From Watersipora subatra (Eukaryota > Bryozoa > Gymnolaemata > Cheilostomatida > Watersiporidae), in contig NC_088708.1 in assembly GCF_963576615.1 (NCBI RefSeq), forward strand, positions 57,833,196-57,897,195: a DNA stretch of 64,000 nucleotides. Direction: 5' to 3'. Shown piece after piece: positions 49,741-62,889 of the stretch (the first letter of the stretch is position 1; each line of letters opens with the position of its first letter). A model generated the notes under the pieces. The model had not been told where the DNA came from. It searched no databases and saw nothing but the letters and a program-made list of their open reading frames with translations. The position numbers and the translations under genes were made by a program.

Positions 49741-50109
49741 GGGTCACTATCAGCAAAGTATCACCAAAATATGTGTAGGGAAAACCCTTTACAGTTTATG
49801 AGGGGAACCCAATGTGCTTATTCCAAGCGCGATTACATTAGAGTAAGGGACAAGCTAGCAATAGCATCATTTGTGTTCTCCTCGTAATCCCGCTCCGATA
49901 TATACAGTAGTAGTTGGATAAGCAAAGAAGGTATTTGCTTTCACAGGTTTACATGTTTAGCATCAAGGACCTTGTTGGGTACTGTTTTGTTCCTTCATTG
50001 CTATAGTCTAAAAATACTCAATTTTTGACAGCCAAGTTATCCATCTGTACATCCAGCACACTTTATCAGCAGAACAAACCATCAACTCATAAACTTTGGT
50101 AGATGTTAC

Positions 50110-50240
50110 CTGTTGTATTTGTAATGTCGTATTTGTAATGTCGTATTTGTAATGTCGTATTTTTAATGTCGTATTTGTAATGTCGTATTTGTAATGTCGT
50201 ATTTGTAATGTCGTATTTGTAATGTCGTATTTGTAATGTA
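50110..50240. repeat. 14-bp minisatellite, unit B, about 9 units
   Basis: A short array of GTCGTATTTGTAAT with one GTATTTTTAAT variant that is also present in unit C at the same place, so this short form is shared by B and C. Confidence 0.93.
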
Positions 50241-50522
50241 TATCTAGCTCTGCAGCATAGCTGAGTATTGTGGTCATTTACAATTTCAGACCAGAAAGTA
50301 GAGCTTGTGTCTGGTTCATTACCATAATACCATCTAGTGCAGGCTGTTGGTCAAGGTTGTGTTTTATGTGCATGAGTGAAAGATGTAGTTGCTGAGAGTT
50401 GTAGCTCTGTATGGTTACCCAGAGATAGTAAACCAGCACAACAATCTTCACAATACATTGATTATAATGGTTTGACATCTACCTTTTTATAGGTAGTTTA
50501 GTATGGAAAAGTCTAACCCCTT

Positions 50523-50830
50523 TGCATGACACTAATCCTATAGCATGAATCTAATTCTATAGTGTGACGCTAATCCTATGGCAAGTCACTAATCCTATAC
50601 CATGACATTAATTCTTTAGCATGTCACTAATCTTATATCATGTCACTAATCCTAATCTGCTCAACACTAATCCTTTGGCATGACACTAATCTTATACCAT
50701 GACATTAGTTCTTTAGCATGAAACTAATCCATTTGCATGATATTAATGTTGTAGCACGACACTATTCCTATAGCACATTACTAATCCTATCACATGACGC
50801 TAATCCTTTAGCATGACACTAATCCAAGTT
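50523..50830. repeat. 19-bp minisatellite, unit B
   Basis: Diverged ACTAATCCTATAGCATGAC-type units. Confidence 0.88.
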
Positions 50831-50929
50831 ATGCAGTTAGTACATCTATATATGTATATATATATATATAAATCTAAATGTTTGTCAATCTATACTTCGG
50901 TATTTCCGTCTGTCCCGCTATAGCGATAA

Positions 50930-51080
50930 AGTTTCAAGCATGAGATATCCTCTGCAAACTGGATTTGAACTAACAACCTCTAGTTCTGCTAACATTTATT
51001 TATCCAAGACACTAGTAGCCACTAGTAGCACTGTCCAACTTGCTATACCATGGAATAACTTTGGCACATGCTTGAAATAC
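50930..51080 (-). repeat. tRNA-like SINE module, unit B
   Basis: The minus strand has a B-box-like AGTTCAAATCCAG and an A-box-like region near the repeated CTAGTAGCCACTAGTAGC. Too diverged for a tRNA gene. Confidence 0.45.
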
Positions 51081-51430
51081 ATGCCAATCTTTCATGGCTT
51101 CACGTTAAACACAACAGCCAATGCTATGCATAAAGCCATACCAGAAGAAAGATTCGTGAAGCCATACCAGAAGAAAAATGCATGCCCATAAGTGAAGAAA
51201 AACTCATATGGCCAACAAGACTATTGCAATCAGTATAAATCTGTAGTAGGCACTGCAGCTGGCACGATATGAATTACACAGAAATAAACACAGTACACAG
51301 AATTAAACAGAATAGACAAAACGCTTCATGTGAAAGTTAGAATGGTAAATGTTGTATAATATGTTGATTGAAACTAAATTTTTTGTGCAAAAATCTTTTT
51401 ATTACCAATGTCAAACATTCAGCTAATCTA

Positions 51431-51726
51431 TATAGATATTTCTCAAAGTATGTTTTATGTCTGTATGTCATATGTCTGTCTGCATTCCGGCTCTAGCTAT
51501 TATTAGAATAGCCTAGCTGGGCAACAATGCTGACGCAATGTCATTGCCTACCGGCATTTGAAGCTTACTAACTAGGTTAGTGGAATTTTCCATTAGCAAT
51601 GTGCCAGGCCACTTGGCAATGGCCTGCCACTTGCTGGAGAGTTGCCTGCCAGCAAATGGTAAGCAAATCTCATCACCTCTCATTGTTTATAAGCTGATTT
51701 TTAATACACGGGCAACGCACAGCTAG
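51431..51726 (+). repeat. CTAG-ended dispersed repeat, unit B
   Basis: TATATAGATATTTCTCAAAG at the start, GAGAGTTGCCTGCCAGCAAA inside, and ACGGGCAACGCACAGCTAG|T at the end. Same family as 31143-31521. Confidence 0.6.
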
Positions 51727-52324
51727 TATTTTTATAGTTATAGGTTTAAAAAGTGTAGAGTAAGTCTGTATATTTGAGACGATTTGAAAAGAAGATTTCA
51801 CAAAGCTATGTAAATATTTAAATTAACATTCAATCAAGATATGGAGTTAACTATACATGCAAAAATAAAATAATCTTTAATAAAAATTTGATCATTTGCA
51901 GTTTCATGTTTTTATCACGAACTTGTTTGATTACACTCGAACTTTTATATTTTACATTTTGAAAGTTTTGCAATTGTTTGAAGTGTTATGAATTCTCATT
52001 TTCCAGTGCTATTTGCCAGAGTTTGATTTTGCAAGAACATTTACTTTTAAACAAAGTACAGCATTCAATTATATTAATGGTAGTAAATGTAATTAAAAAA
52101 GTTTCAGATCTATTAAGATGCTGCCAATGCATTTTACTAAAAAGAAAGTTTAACCACTGAACTATGATGTTTTGTACTTCACATGATAACCACGTGGTAT
52201 CTACACCGTAGCTATACGGTAACCATAGTAACTACACGATAGACACATGGTAATCACACAGCTTCAACAGACATGTCTGCCAGTAACTTCAGCAACCCCT
52301 TATAATAGGTATTTCTTTCTGGAG

Positions 52325-53007
52325 ATGATATTGATGATATTAATGACATTGATCCTATTGATGACATTGATGATATTGATGACATTGATGATATTAATGA
52401 CATCGATCCTATTGATGACATTGATGATATTGATGACATTGATGATATTAATGACATTGATCCTATTGATGACATTGATGATATTGATGACATTGATGAT
52501 ATTGATGACATTGATCGTATTGATGACATTGATGATGTTGATGACATTGATGATATTAATGACATTGATCCTATTGATGACATTGATGATATTGATGACA
52601 TTGATGACACCAATGACATTGATCCTATTGATGACATTGATGATGTTGATGATATTGATGACATTGATGACATTGATGATATTGATGAGATTGATCCTAT
52701 TGATAGCATTGATGGTATTGACTATATTGATGATATTGAAGATATTGATGACATTGATGGTATTGATGACATTGATCCTATTGATGACATTGATGATATC
52801 GATGATATTGATGATATTTATGATATTTATGATATTGATGATATACTGACGGTATTAATGACATTGATCCTATTGAGGATATTCATGATATTGATGATAT
52901 TCATCATATTCATCATATTGATGACATTGATGATATTGATGATGTTGATGATGTTACGATATTGATGATTTTAATGACATTAATGATATTCATGATATTG
53001 ATGCCAA
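52325..53007. repeat. 9-bp minisatellite with 54-bp higher-order period, unit C
   Basis: GATGATATT / GATGACATT units. The variant GATCCTATT (or GATCGTATT) recurs at 52351, 52405, 52459, 52513, 52567 and 52621, exactly 54 bp apart, then at larger multiples of nine. Long MIL/MTL frames here are artefacts. Confidence 0.95.
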
Positions 53008-54890
53008 ATAAAGTTTTAAAAAGTCTAAAAGTTACTAATTATTCAACATCAGTTCAGTTATTGACTATTCCTTGACTAACCGTATCACTAAAAATGATGG
53101 AAGGTTCACAAAGATTAGGTTACTTCTGAGGTAAAAGTTTTTACATTTCAAATTATACCAGATAACCTAATAACCAATTTTAATTGAACTCATCTTAATG
53201 GTCCTAAATTCAAAGTGGAGCTATATCTCCTAGTAACATAACTTTTTATGCATGAAACTTATATATGGCAGTCTATCCGTGTGTTTGTCAGAATCAGAAT
53301 ATTTCCTGTATGTGGCTTGTTATGTTGAAATATGTCGTATGACTCGAAATGATCACACAGTGTTTTAGGATGTGTTCTATTAATTTAACACATGACAATG
53401 CATTGACCATCTAGGAATTATGGGTGAATGCATCATAATGCCTATATACCTTTACTACAACATGGTTCATGAAGCACATTATAGATAGGGTTAACATCTC
53501 AGCAGGCACAATGAAGGCCAAACAATCACGTGACTCACTATGATTGGATGTACCTGTAGGTTCCATGGGACACCATACACACAGCAAACAAAAGCTCATC
53601 ACGCTATGTTTATTGATCTTTAACTAATGAAAAACATAGATCAATGGTCATAATATCGCTAAGCAACTAAGGCACAATAAGATTCAGGAACCTTTTCATA
53701 AATGATCAACAAGGAATCTTACTTGACATGCAGTCTTGTGTAAAGGAATGGAGGCACACCATAATTTGCATAATTTTCATTCACTTAAACTTTAGTAATA
53801 AGCCTTATACAATCAACATAAATATAATAAAGTTACATATTACTTTAATCTTTATATATTAGCTATTTAAAATACTCAAATCAAATCTCCAATATGCTTG
53901 ACGATTCATTATATTTCTACATGCTTCAAAAACCACTACACCTTATACCAGCCACCATGTAAAAGAGCTTTCCTTTCAACACACATAAGTTAATTCATAA
54001 CACACTTAAGCTATTTTTTTGTTTTTGTCTCAGTCCAATTTGCTCTAAACTGCATTGACCAATGATAATAGAGTTACCATCCATCTTAAATATGTTCTCT
54101 GTTCTGTGATGCTGTTGTATTGTTTTTGAGTTTAAATTAGTGTATGCTCTTCTCTGTACTATTGTACATGTACTATATGTTTTTCAACTATATTGAGAGG
54201 TCATCATTCAATCCCAACAGCTCTTTATATGTGTATGGATCTCCCTATATTACTGTAGAGCTAAACCCAATAACAATGTGGTATATCATCTGTGTATGAA
54301 AGGAAGGTGCCTTATATGCTAACTCTTGCAATCACAAGACACTAACTTGAAAATAATCATGCTCCATTTGTTAGTAGCCTATTATTTATAAATTATTATA
54401 TACAAGACTTGTGGCATGCTGCCATAAAAACAATATTGCAGCAATTATATTGCTCAACCAAAGTAACTTGAAAACATTTCAAAATAGCAGGGAGGAGATT
54501 ATACTGGCTAAACACTATATACATTCATGCAGAAGGTATTACACCTCGAAGCAAGAAAGACCCAACAGCATCTCCACTTCTTCAGAGATACCAGATGTCG
54601 CAGCCCAGGTAGCTATGCTGGATGCGGATTTCAGGTTCACTCCTGTTGCTCCTGCAAGAATCAGCATATTGTGTCTTGAAAATTGATGTTTAAAATTAGC
54701 TAATAAGATATAGTAATTTACTAGTCGAATGCCGGGCGCTGCATGAGTATATAAACAATTTATAGATTGTGGCAGGTAAATTTGTAGTTGACAACTTGAG
54801 TAAGCTAGTATATGTATTGCTGAACTTATTAACAAGAGCAGTGAGGGCAAGCTTTAGCGATATTGCGCGTAATAAAGAGTTGATATGCAT

Positions 54891-55619
54891 CACAGGTGTC
54901 CTTTAGCAGGATATTGCCGAGGCCAGGCCGTAGTCTATACACACAAAAAACAACAAAGGTCCACGTAGTTATGAGCAAAAACAAAAGTTTCCACCCAAAT
55001 ATCTCACCAATCCGATAAGCAGCACACACAAAAACTAAACCAATCGACAGGGCCACCCATCATGTCAAAATATTCCAAGTTTCAAGTCATGTCGTGCACA
55101 ACTCACCTTATGGTTTCTCAAAACTTGTCTCAAGGTCCCTATTAATTTGAGACTGTCCGATTGCTGTTTTAGAAATGGTCGCTGCTAGCCTATCCTAACA
55201 TCCTGATTCCACATCTCACTAACTTTTGGAGCATTGCTAAAAGAGGAAATCAAAAAGTTCGAGAGCATTAAGCAATGCCCCGATAGTTACTGAGATGTTG
55301 AATTAGGACGTTAGGCTAGGCTAGCGGCGACCATTTCTAAAACAGCAATCGGACAGTCTCAAATTAATAGGGACCTTGAGACAAGTTTTGGGAAACCATA
55401 AGGTGAGTTGTGCAAGACATGACTTGAAACTTGGAATATTTTGACATGATGGGTGGCTCTGTCGATTGGTTTAGTTTTTGTGTGTGCTGCTCATGAGATT
55501 GGTGAGATATTTGAGTGGATACTTTTGTTTTTGCTCATGACTACGTGGACCTTTGTTGTTTTTTTGTGTCTGTAGACTGCGGCCCGGCCTCGGCAATATC
55601 CCGCTAAAGGACACTTGTG
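54891..55619. mobile_element. Foldback hAT-like element, 729 bp, unit C only
   Basis: Two inverted arms of about 350 bp cover nearly the whole element (left tip CACAGGTGTCCTTTAGC, right tip its inverse GGACACTTGTG). It is flanked by the 8-bp duplication ATATGCAT (54883-54890 and 55620-55627). Units A and B have no insertion at this place. The arms are over 90% alike by eye, so it is young. No transposase. Confidence 0.9.
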
Positions 55620-55961
55620 ATATGCATATTTTAACCCAGATAATTATTATCTGCCCAATGAATCCATTGCATCCCGTGTCGCTTGATAGGTTAGCTTGCC
55701 GCCTTGTCAACGAGATGTACCAAGATCAAATCATTTGCGACACGGATTTTTCCTTGCTAGATTTTAATGGCTATAACTAGAAATAGGGTGTAAAAAAACA
55801 AACACTGAAATTTATATAGATAGATAGATTGCGGAAGCTTGAGAGGTTTGAGATTTCCAAATACTGATTTATACTTGCAACAAGCATGTATAAAGTCAAC
55901 ACATGACCTTGAAAAATTACAAGAATACATACCAAGGCTTGTTAGTTTGGTTAGAGTTATC

Positions 55962-58777
55962 CATAGATATAGTAAACCCTAGATATGCGAATAATCAAAA
56001 CAAGTGAGGCCTATAATTAGCATGACGCAACATCATGGTGATGTGCAAAGCGAATCAGCTGATCTATTAGGTAACTCCTATTGACTTAGCACGAAAAACT
56101 GCTCAATTTTTCCATAGATTGTGCATCTGAGACTGCATATTTTATTGAAAATATGTAAAACTTATATACAGTAATACTTCAACTTACGAGTGCCCTAACG
56201 TATGAGAAACTTGAGATACGAGCCAGCTTTCAAGCAAGTTTTAGCACTAACATACAAGCCATGTTTGAGATACGAGCACATGAGTCAGTTGCCAAGTATG
56301 TCGGAGGTGTTTTATGGGAACAGCATCACTCTGTATTTTTCAACTGCTCAGATTATATTTTTTTACCATGTTTTTTGTGCGCGTTTTTCAGTACTGAATT
56401 ATGTGAATTAAAAGTACCGTGCGTAGACCGAAAGTTTGCCAGTAAAAGGATAGATAATGCAAAGAAAAAGCGAATGATAACAATTGATATTAAACGGAAA
56501 ATTATTGAAAAATATGCAAAATATGTATGAGTGATTGATCTAGCTCAGCAATATGACAGAAATACATCCACAATTATCAAACACAAGGATTATATTCAAG
56601 GCATTTAGTTTGCAAAAAGACTAACCATAGTTTCTAAACGACGCAGCGATCTTCATGACCACTGATGGAGAGACTGCTCAGGCTTTAGATAAAAGACAAA
56701 CAATTGGCCGGTGACGGCGTAACTAAAACGATGCTACGTAAAAAGGCCGGTGCTATCTATCAAGACTATAAAAAATAGATATTCGGACAAGTTGGCTAGT
56801 GGTCGTGCATTAACCGTTGGTGACGACACCTGTGTTCGTCCTGATCGCAACATGTTGAAAGGGCGACAAAGGCAAACGTCCTTAGATAGGTTTCTCTTAA
56901 AACGGCCGGCTGGTCGAGAGAGCGAAACAAAATTAGCTAACCAGCGAGAAACTTAAAACTATGAACGCCGAAGAAATTTTAATTACGTTAAGTTAAAGAT
57001 TAAAGTTTGCTTTTAGGTTTGCTTTTAAGCTTGTCTTTTAAGACTTGGATAAAATCCAAATTTATCAAAGTCAACTGTTGTAATGAAGGATAACTTATCT
57101 CTCCCTCTCTGGCAAATGCTAGCGTTAGCTGCTATTGTATGTATTTAATTTTACATTTTAATTAATCACATTTCCTTGCATTATTTTTTATTTGTTGCTT
57201 TTTGAAAGCATGTGGTAAGTTAGGACAATAACCAACATGTTTTTTTCTGTTACAATATATTGTTTTGAGTGTTTTATTTGCATTTTTAGAGTACAGAAAC
57301 CAATCAATATATATTTAATTGTTTTATATATAAATAAATTGCACCAACATGTGAGTAAATTGACATACGAGCTCAGTCTCTGAACGCATTAAGCTCGTAA
57401 GTCGAAGTATGACTGTAATGACTTTGGATGAGAGAGGCAAGAATCTTACACACATGGTAATGAATAATACCAATGATTTAGAAGCTTCTATATTATTGAT
57501 AATACAAAGAATAACCAAATAGAAATTAAACTAATAACAAACTAATGAGTCAAATGAGATTTAGAAGCAGTTACGCTGGACCACTGTATTAAACACCCAT
57601 TAGACATGACTGAAAATAACTAGACGAGATAGTTTTTGTCTAAGGTTTGTTGAACTAGATTCCTGCTTTGAAGCGGCATAGTGTATTCTGATTTTAGTAT
57701 AGCGAATTACTATAGTTTTGAGTAGACTGTTGGCATGCACTGTACATGTAAAACCTTGATTGAGGTTATGTAATAAGACATATATGTTATTGTCTGTGAT
57801 GTTACTTGTTTAAAAGCTCTCTGTGTGATACCATAGCTCTCCATGTGTGAACGTAGGCACTTTTCTGCAGCAATACATATTCGGCCTATCAATCTGGTCA
57901 CCAATCCTCCTCTGTTTTTAACTGAGATTAGGGTTATGTCGTCCCTATTTCTACTTCCCACTACTTCCACATCGGTCAAGAACTTAATACACTCATCACA
58001 TTTGAGTTAAAAAACAATCTTCATCACCGAACTCCTCATCTTCACCTTCCTCAGCTTTTGTCTCTTCTTTCTTTTTCTTTCTAGCCAGAGAATGTAGCAG
58101 GAGTTGGCCAGTTTTTTCAGCCCTGCTCACATCCAGATCAATACAGTTAACATTGGGATGTGGTGTGATATCTGCTTTTATGAACAGTGCTCGAATTGCA
58201 GATCTAAAGCACTGCACATCCGGGTTATTGTTATAGCCACCCTTAGATCGTATTGTGGAAAACAGAATCTCAATGTGATCCTGGTTGATCTTAAAGGTTA
58301 GGAAGTAGTTGATGTAAGGGCAGTTGCTGAAAAGATATTGAGCAATGCCATGTACAGATTTGGCTGCTGACTCAAAACCAATGATGAAATGATGATGCTT
58401 TTCCTATTATTTTCTACTAGCAGCTTTCAGCTTGGTGTCTTTAATCGGCATAGATAGCTTATGATATTGTTGAGAACTTCTTGTTTTGAGTTGAAGTTCT
58501 GTCTTGTTATGGGCAATTCAGGATATACCTGGGGTGTTGTGGTCTCTTGTGATGACATTTCACTAAGAATTTGGTCTTATTGTTATGTTTATGACTTAAA
58601 AACTAGCATGCCATGCTTGCTTCCACTACTAAACTTATTGCTCAATTGAAGGCTTTGATGCTGTGATGCACATCACTACGACGTAACGTCGTGAAAACAA
58701 CAGCCAATTATAGGCCTCACTTTTGCTCCATTGTAATGATAGCTATTCGCCAATCTAGGGTTAAAAATATATCTATG
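55962..58777 (-). mobile_element. P-superfamily DNA transposon (THAP9-like transposase remnant), inside ISG12 copy C
   Basis: Imperfect inverted ends CATAGATATAGTAAACCCTA / CATAGATATATTTTTAACCC extend through GTGAGGCCTATAATT. The 8-bp duplication is GAGTTATC (55954-55961, 58778-58785). On the minus strand, 58320-58010 translates as INYFLTFKINQDHIEILFST, IRSKGGYNNNPDVQCF, the hallmark of P/THAP9 transposases, and 57979-57900 gives ISVKNRGGLVT, ICIAAEKCLRS. Most of the N-terminal half is missing and a Tigger-like element sits inside. Confidence 0.92.
56169..57415 (+). mobile_element. Tigger/pogo element, 1247 bp, nested in the P element
   Basis: Ends CAGTAATACTTCAACTTACG and (inverse) CAGTCATACTTCGACTTACG, with TA on both sides (56167-56168, 57416-57417). 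The interior encodes a decayed transposase: KRMITIDIKRKIIEKYAKYV, stop, VIDLAQQYDRNTSTI (CENP-B-type helix-turn-helix), then pieces like KDKQLAGDGVT and a C-terminal QTSLDRFLLKRPAG. The DDE catalytic core is deleted, so it is an internal-deletion derivative. Confidence 0.92.
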
Positions 58778-59259
58778 GAGTTATCACTCCGAGAGGTCCA
58801 AAACCTATGGCTCCTTCAGGGTGGGAAAAAAGGAGAAATATAAATGACCCAAACTGACCAATAAAGGTGATGGTAGAATGACTAGGATGAACAGCAATAG
58901 TATTTCAAATCTTTGTCTTCTGTATGTAATTTACTAACAAGACCTATTGTAAAAATCAAACCAACTTTGTTCTATTAAATGAATATATTAGTTGTCAGTT
59001 GGTTACTGATTCCACCACCCAAAAGCCTTCCATTAACAGTGGTTATTCATACCCAACACAATTGGTGCAGCAGCATAAGTAACTCCGAAGGTTGTAGCAA
59101 ATACTCCTCCTTTCACCAGAAGTTCAGTTTGGAGAGATGATTCACAGCGCCTCTCACCATTCACATTAGTGCTCAATAAGAGAAACACCAGACTGCAAGC
59201 TATATACTGGCTCCTCAACATGGTTTACTTTTCGACTGTCAAAATAATTTAATAAAAGA

Positions 59260-59266
59260 TTATATA
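59260..59266 (-). promoter_or_regulatory. TATA box of ISG12-like copy C
   Basis: TATATAA about 40 bp upstream of the exon-1 ATG, unchanged although the gene body is broken. Confidence 0.5.
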
Positions 59267-59786
59267 GTATTTGGTCAGAAAATCTTGTATAAACCAAACA
59301 TTGTTTCTACAGAGATGTATTAGAATGGCATCGTTCAGGCAAACATTCCCCAATGCACTGCTGTCTGATACGACTCATGGTACGATATCATTAAGTCATA
59401 CACTATTGGTGCCTCAGCACAAACAGTTGGTAAAGTTGAACAAATAGGCAGTAGCTCACCTTCCGTATGCTATGCAGAGCTCCTTTCAAACACTACTGCC
59501 TTAACGTGAGCAAGAGACTCGAATGAATGTTTGCCAACCCGCCGGTCCATTCAAAAGGGGAATTCTCCTTTGTGTAAACTCTGTCACCAGATTTCCCCTA
59601 TTCTTATTGACAACACATGCCTGGGTAGCCAAACACAGCTGAAGTTGCCATCTGCAAGCAATACCCTGGATGTTTGCAGGGATTCCAATTGTATTTTAGT
59701 CTGAACAAAGCTACATGTATGTTATCACTCCTATGTCAGAGAGTACATGATTGTAGCTTAGATGCTAGTTATTCGAAAGGGTTACT

Positions 59787-62700
59787 CATAGAGTTATCTC
59801 CCCCTAGAATGATAACAGTGCCTTCAACAACACGAGCTTTTCCGGTGCCAACAAGGAGCGTTTAGGCCACGCCCCTTTTTTGTGCTAGTCAATCGTAGTG
59901 ATTGACTAGATTAATAAGAATGGTTAAACAAGGATCATGAATTTCCACAGTAATTAATGCTCATATTAAAGAAATGATGATTATACTTCAGTACTCTAAT
60001 ATATGCTTATTATTTAAAGCAATTCAATACCTACATGACTTGCAAAGGCACTGAATAGATAGTGTTAAGTAAGTTAGTTAATGCAATCATTTACTCATAG
60101 ATAAGATAGATAGTCATACTGGGGTTGTATTACATTGGTGTGATGGGAAGCTAATCGACTGCCATCAACTGAAAGTATTGACATTGTATGGTGATAGAGT
60201 GATTCATTGACACCATGCATAGTCCACAAACAGCCCTTGCATGTAATATTAGATTTCAATACATATCAATCAAATACATAGACTAACTTGAAGCAAAGAT
60301 GTCCACTGGTTAGTAGACATCCTTGCTTGATGTAAGCAAGCAAAACGTTTGAAAGTTAGAGTGGCAAATGTTGTTATATGTTAAATGAAAATAAATTATA
60401 CTTAACTAGAAAATCTCCTGTCATACAGCCCACGACCAAAGTGGTAATGGAAAAAGAAAGGGTACTGCTGGTTGAAAAATGCAATATTAGCAGTCAAATG
60501 GCACGGCAGTGCAATAGGAGAACTGCAATGGTAGCTGTGATGTACTGGGTGTTATTATGTACAACAAACAGCGATAATGAAAGGAAAATATTATATGTTT
60601 ATATCTCTTCCTGCAATAGGAGAAATGCAATATTAGAAGTAAAATGTATAATTTTATAGATAATATTGTAAGAATCGTTAAAAAAATATAATCGTCATTT
60701 CGTTTACTTTCACTGCTTTGGACATCAGTTGGAATACCAAAGTACTCGTTATAAATGTCCAGAATGTAAGAGTCTCGTAGAATCGACAAAAAAGAAACGA
60801 TAACTTTTCAGTACTTTTACGTTCATTACAGAAACCTTCGGCAATTGGACAATGCTATAGACTGGAGAAATGTGCACGTTTTTCTCGTGAAATGCGCACG
60901 ACTTAATAGTTCTACTATTTGTCGCGCGGCCTTATTGGCGTTTTGTTGGCCGGTCTCAATTTTGATTAAAAAAGCTTGTCAAGTTTTTATCGCGATTTTT
61001 GGCCAAATTAATCTGTCTATTTATGTATAATCCGATCAGATGGGTTAGTTTTAGGATCTTGCGGTAACTTTTCAAAGACTTTGTAACATCTTTAAATAGG
61101 TTTATAAGTGTTTTGTATTGTTATTATACTTAAACGACTCTACACAAAAATGGTTAAATTTGGTAATGAGATCTCGGTACAAGGGTTTGCGACGACCGTT
61201 AATGAATAATTTTCGTGAGTTGTGTGCACATGTGCATTTATCATAAATCTCCCAACCAATCGCTCCGCTCGTGTTTGGTCATGGGATTATACTAAATTAT
61301 AATTATATAAAAATAAAATAGACTTTTTATTACCTTATTTATTAAATAATGTTTCATTGTAATCATAGCTAAACAGATTACATTTAGCCTTTACTTGCTA
61401 ATTATTTCAAATTTACATTTAAACCCATTTGCAGTTTCATTTATCTTCCTAATTTATTTCAACAAAAAAACTTCTTTCATGATATGAAATTAAAAAGTTG
61501 TAGTTGTTTGAAAAGCTTGAAAATCTTTACAGTTGCTTTTATTTTCTTTCACATCTCTTCATTTATTTCAATTACACAAAACACTCATGATATGTAGTTT
61601 GAAAGTTAGAGTGGCAAATGTTGTTATATGTTAAATAAAAATAAATTATACTTAATTATACTAAATTATATAAAAATAAAATAGACCTTGTTATTACCTT
61701 ATTTATTAACCAATTTTTCATTGTAATCATAGCTAAACGAATTATATTTAGCCATTACTTGCTAATTGGTGTGGAAATTCAGGATCCTTGTTTAACCATG
61801 CTTATTAATCTAGTCAATCACTACGATTGACTAGTGCTGGGACGATATCAGAAATTCGTTTCGGTACGATATGATAGCATAGTCAACCGATATATCGAAA
61901 TATCGGTTATGTTATTTGGAGTTATCTTACCTGCCAGAAAAACTGCCATGAAAAAACAACTCCTTAATGAATTTATATACCGGTATAATTCTCTGAAGAA
62001 TCGGGTATCAAATAGGTAGAGTAGAATATCCTTCGTTTTTCGTGACGTCTTTCTATCGTTGTCCGCCATCTTTATGGAGAACTTCTATCGTTAAAAAACG
62101 CGAAGCTTCTGCAATTAATTATGTTTGTTATGCTTTTGTTTGCAAACTTTTTATTGTAGTATCAAAACAACATCAAAAATACTATTATTCATGTAAACAT
62201 CAACGATACTTACACAGTCAGATGATACAGGCCATATTATAGTCATCAAATTATTAATAACAATTAATCTTGCCACAATCAATACTCATACAAGACCTAT
62301 TCTTCAAACCTGAACTCTTGTATATAGTATCAATCAATTTATTTTTGTAAAAGTTATCTTGCATTACTTATTTGAAGTCATCATCTCATGTAAATTTTAT
62401 TTTAATTTTCACACTAATTATCTCAAACTAAACATGATTTGTTCACTACTATCTTGCATTCAGGATACTTTCACAAGTTTCATTTTATTTGATAATATGC
62501 CTGAAAATAGAGGCTTTTTGTTATCAGCAAAATTAAACATTACTAACTAACATATTATTAATCAAGAGAATGACGATAGTTTTCTAAGAAGATGGCGGCT
62601 TGTTCGTGGACGAGCGCGTCTGCAAACAATGCGATGACGTCAAAAAACCGATGGATCTATGTTATCGTCGATATCGTCCAATATCGACGGTATCCGATAT

Positions 62701-62889
62701 TTCGATATGGGCAAAAAAGCACTCGGTACGGTCGGTATCAGAAAGTGATATCGACAATATACCGAAATATCGTAATATCGTCCCAGCACTACGATTAACT
62801 CGCACAAAAAAAGAGGCGTGGCCTAAACGCTCCTTGTTGGCACCGGAAACACTAGTGTTGTTATTACTCTAGGGGAAGATAACTCTATG
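59787..62889. mobile_element. Long-inverted-repeat P-like element, unit C copy
   Basis: Same element and same site as 47108-49740, with flanks GGGTTACT (59779-59786) and GGGTCACT (62890-62897). Relative to B it lacks about 515 bp of the right arm (junction near 61768) and carries a hAT MITE (61832-62791). Confidence 0.85.
61832..62791. mobile_element. hAT-like MITE (TAGTGCTGGGACGATAT ends), 960 bp
   Basis: Inverted ends TAGTGCTGGGACGATAT, with flanking 8-bp duplications CGATTGAC (61824-61831) and CGATTAAC (62792-62799). Internal ATATCGAAATATCGG palindromes. Absent from the unit B copy of the host element. No transposase. Confidence 0.88.

Larger units (their letters stand above)
43431..51880. 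repeat. Tandem unit B
   Basis: Second copy of the triplicated segment. It differs from A by carrying the long-inverted-repeat element 47108-49740, by short minisatellites, and by lacking the hAT insertion. Confidence 0.9.
54539..59221 (-). pseudogene. ISG12/IFI6-27-like copy C, disrupted by transposons
   Basis: Exon 1 (59053-59221) is intact, with signal peptide and GGVFATTFGVTYAAAPIVLG. Exon 3 (54539-54651) is intact and ends SCFEV. Exon 2 is broken: about 29 bases remain next to its acceptor (58785-58813) and about 20 next to its donor (55933 onward), with some 60 bases of the middle lost and a 2.8 kb P element in the gap. The foldback hAT element 54891-55619 also lies in intron 2. A functional ISG12 protein cannot be made; a truncated secreted peptide from exon 1 is conceivable. 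TATA box at 59260-59266. Confidence 0.88.
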
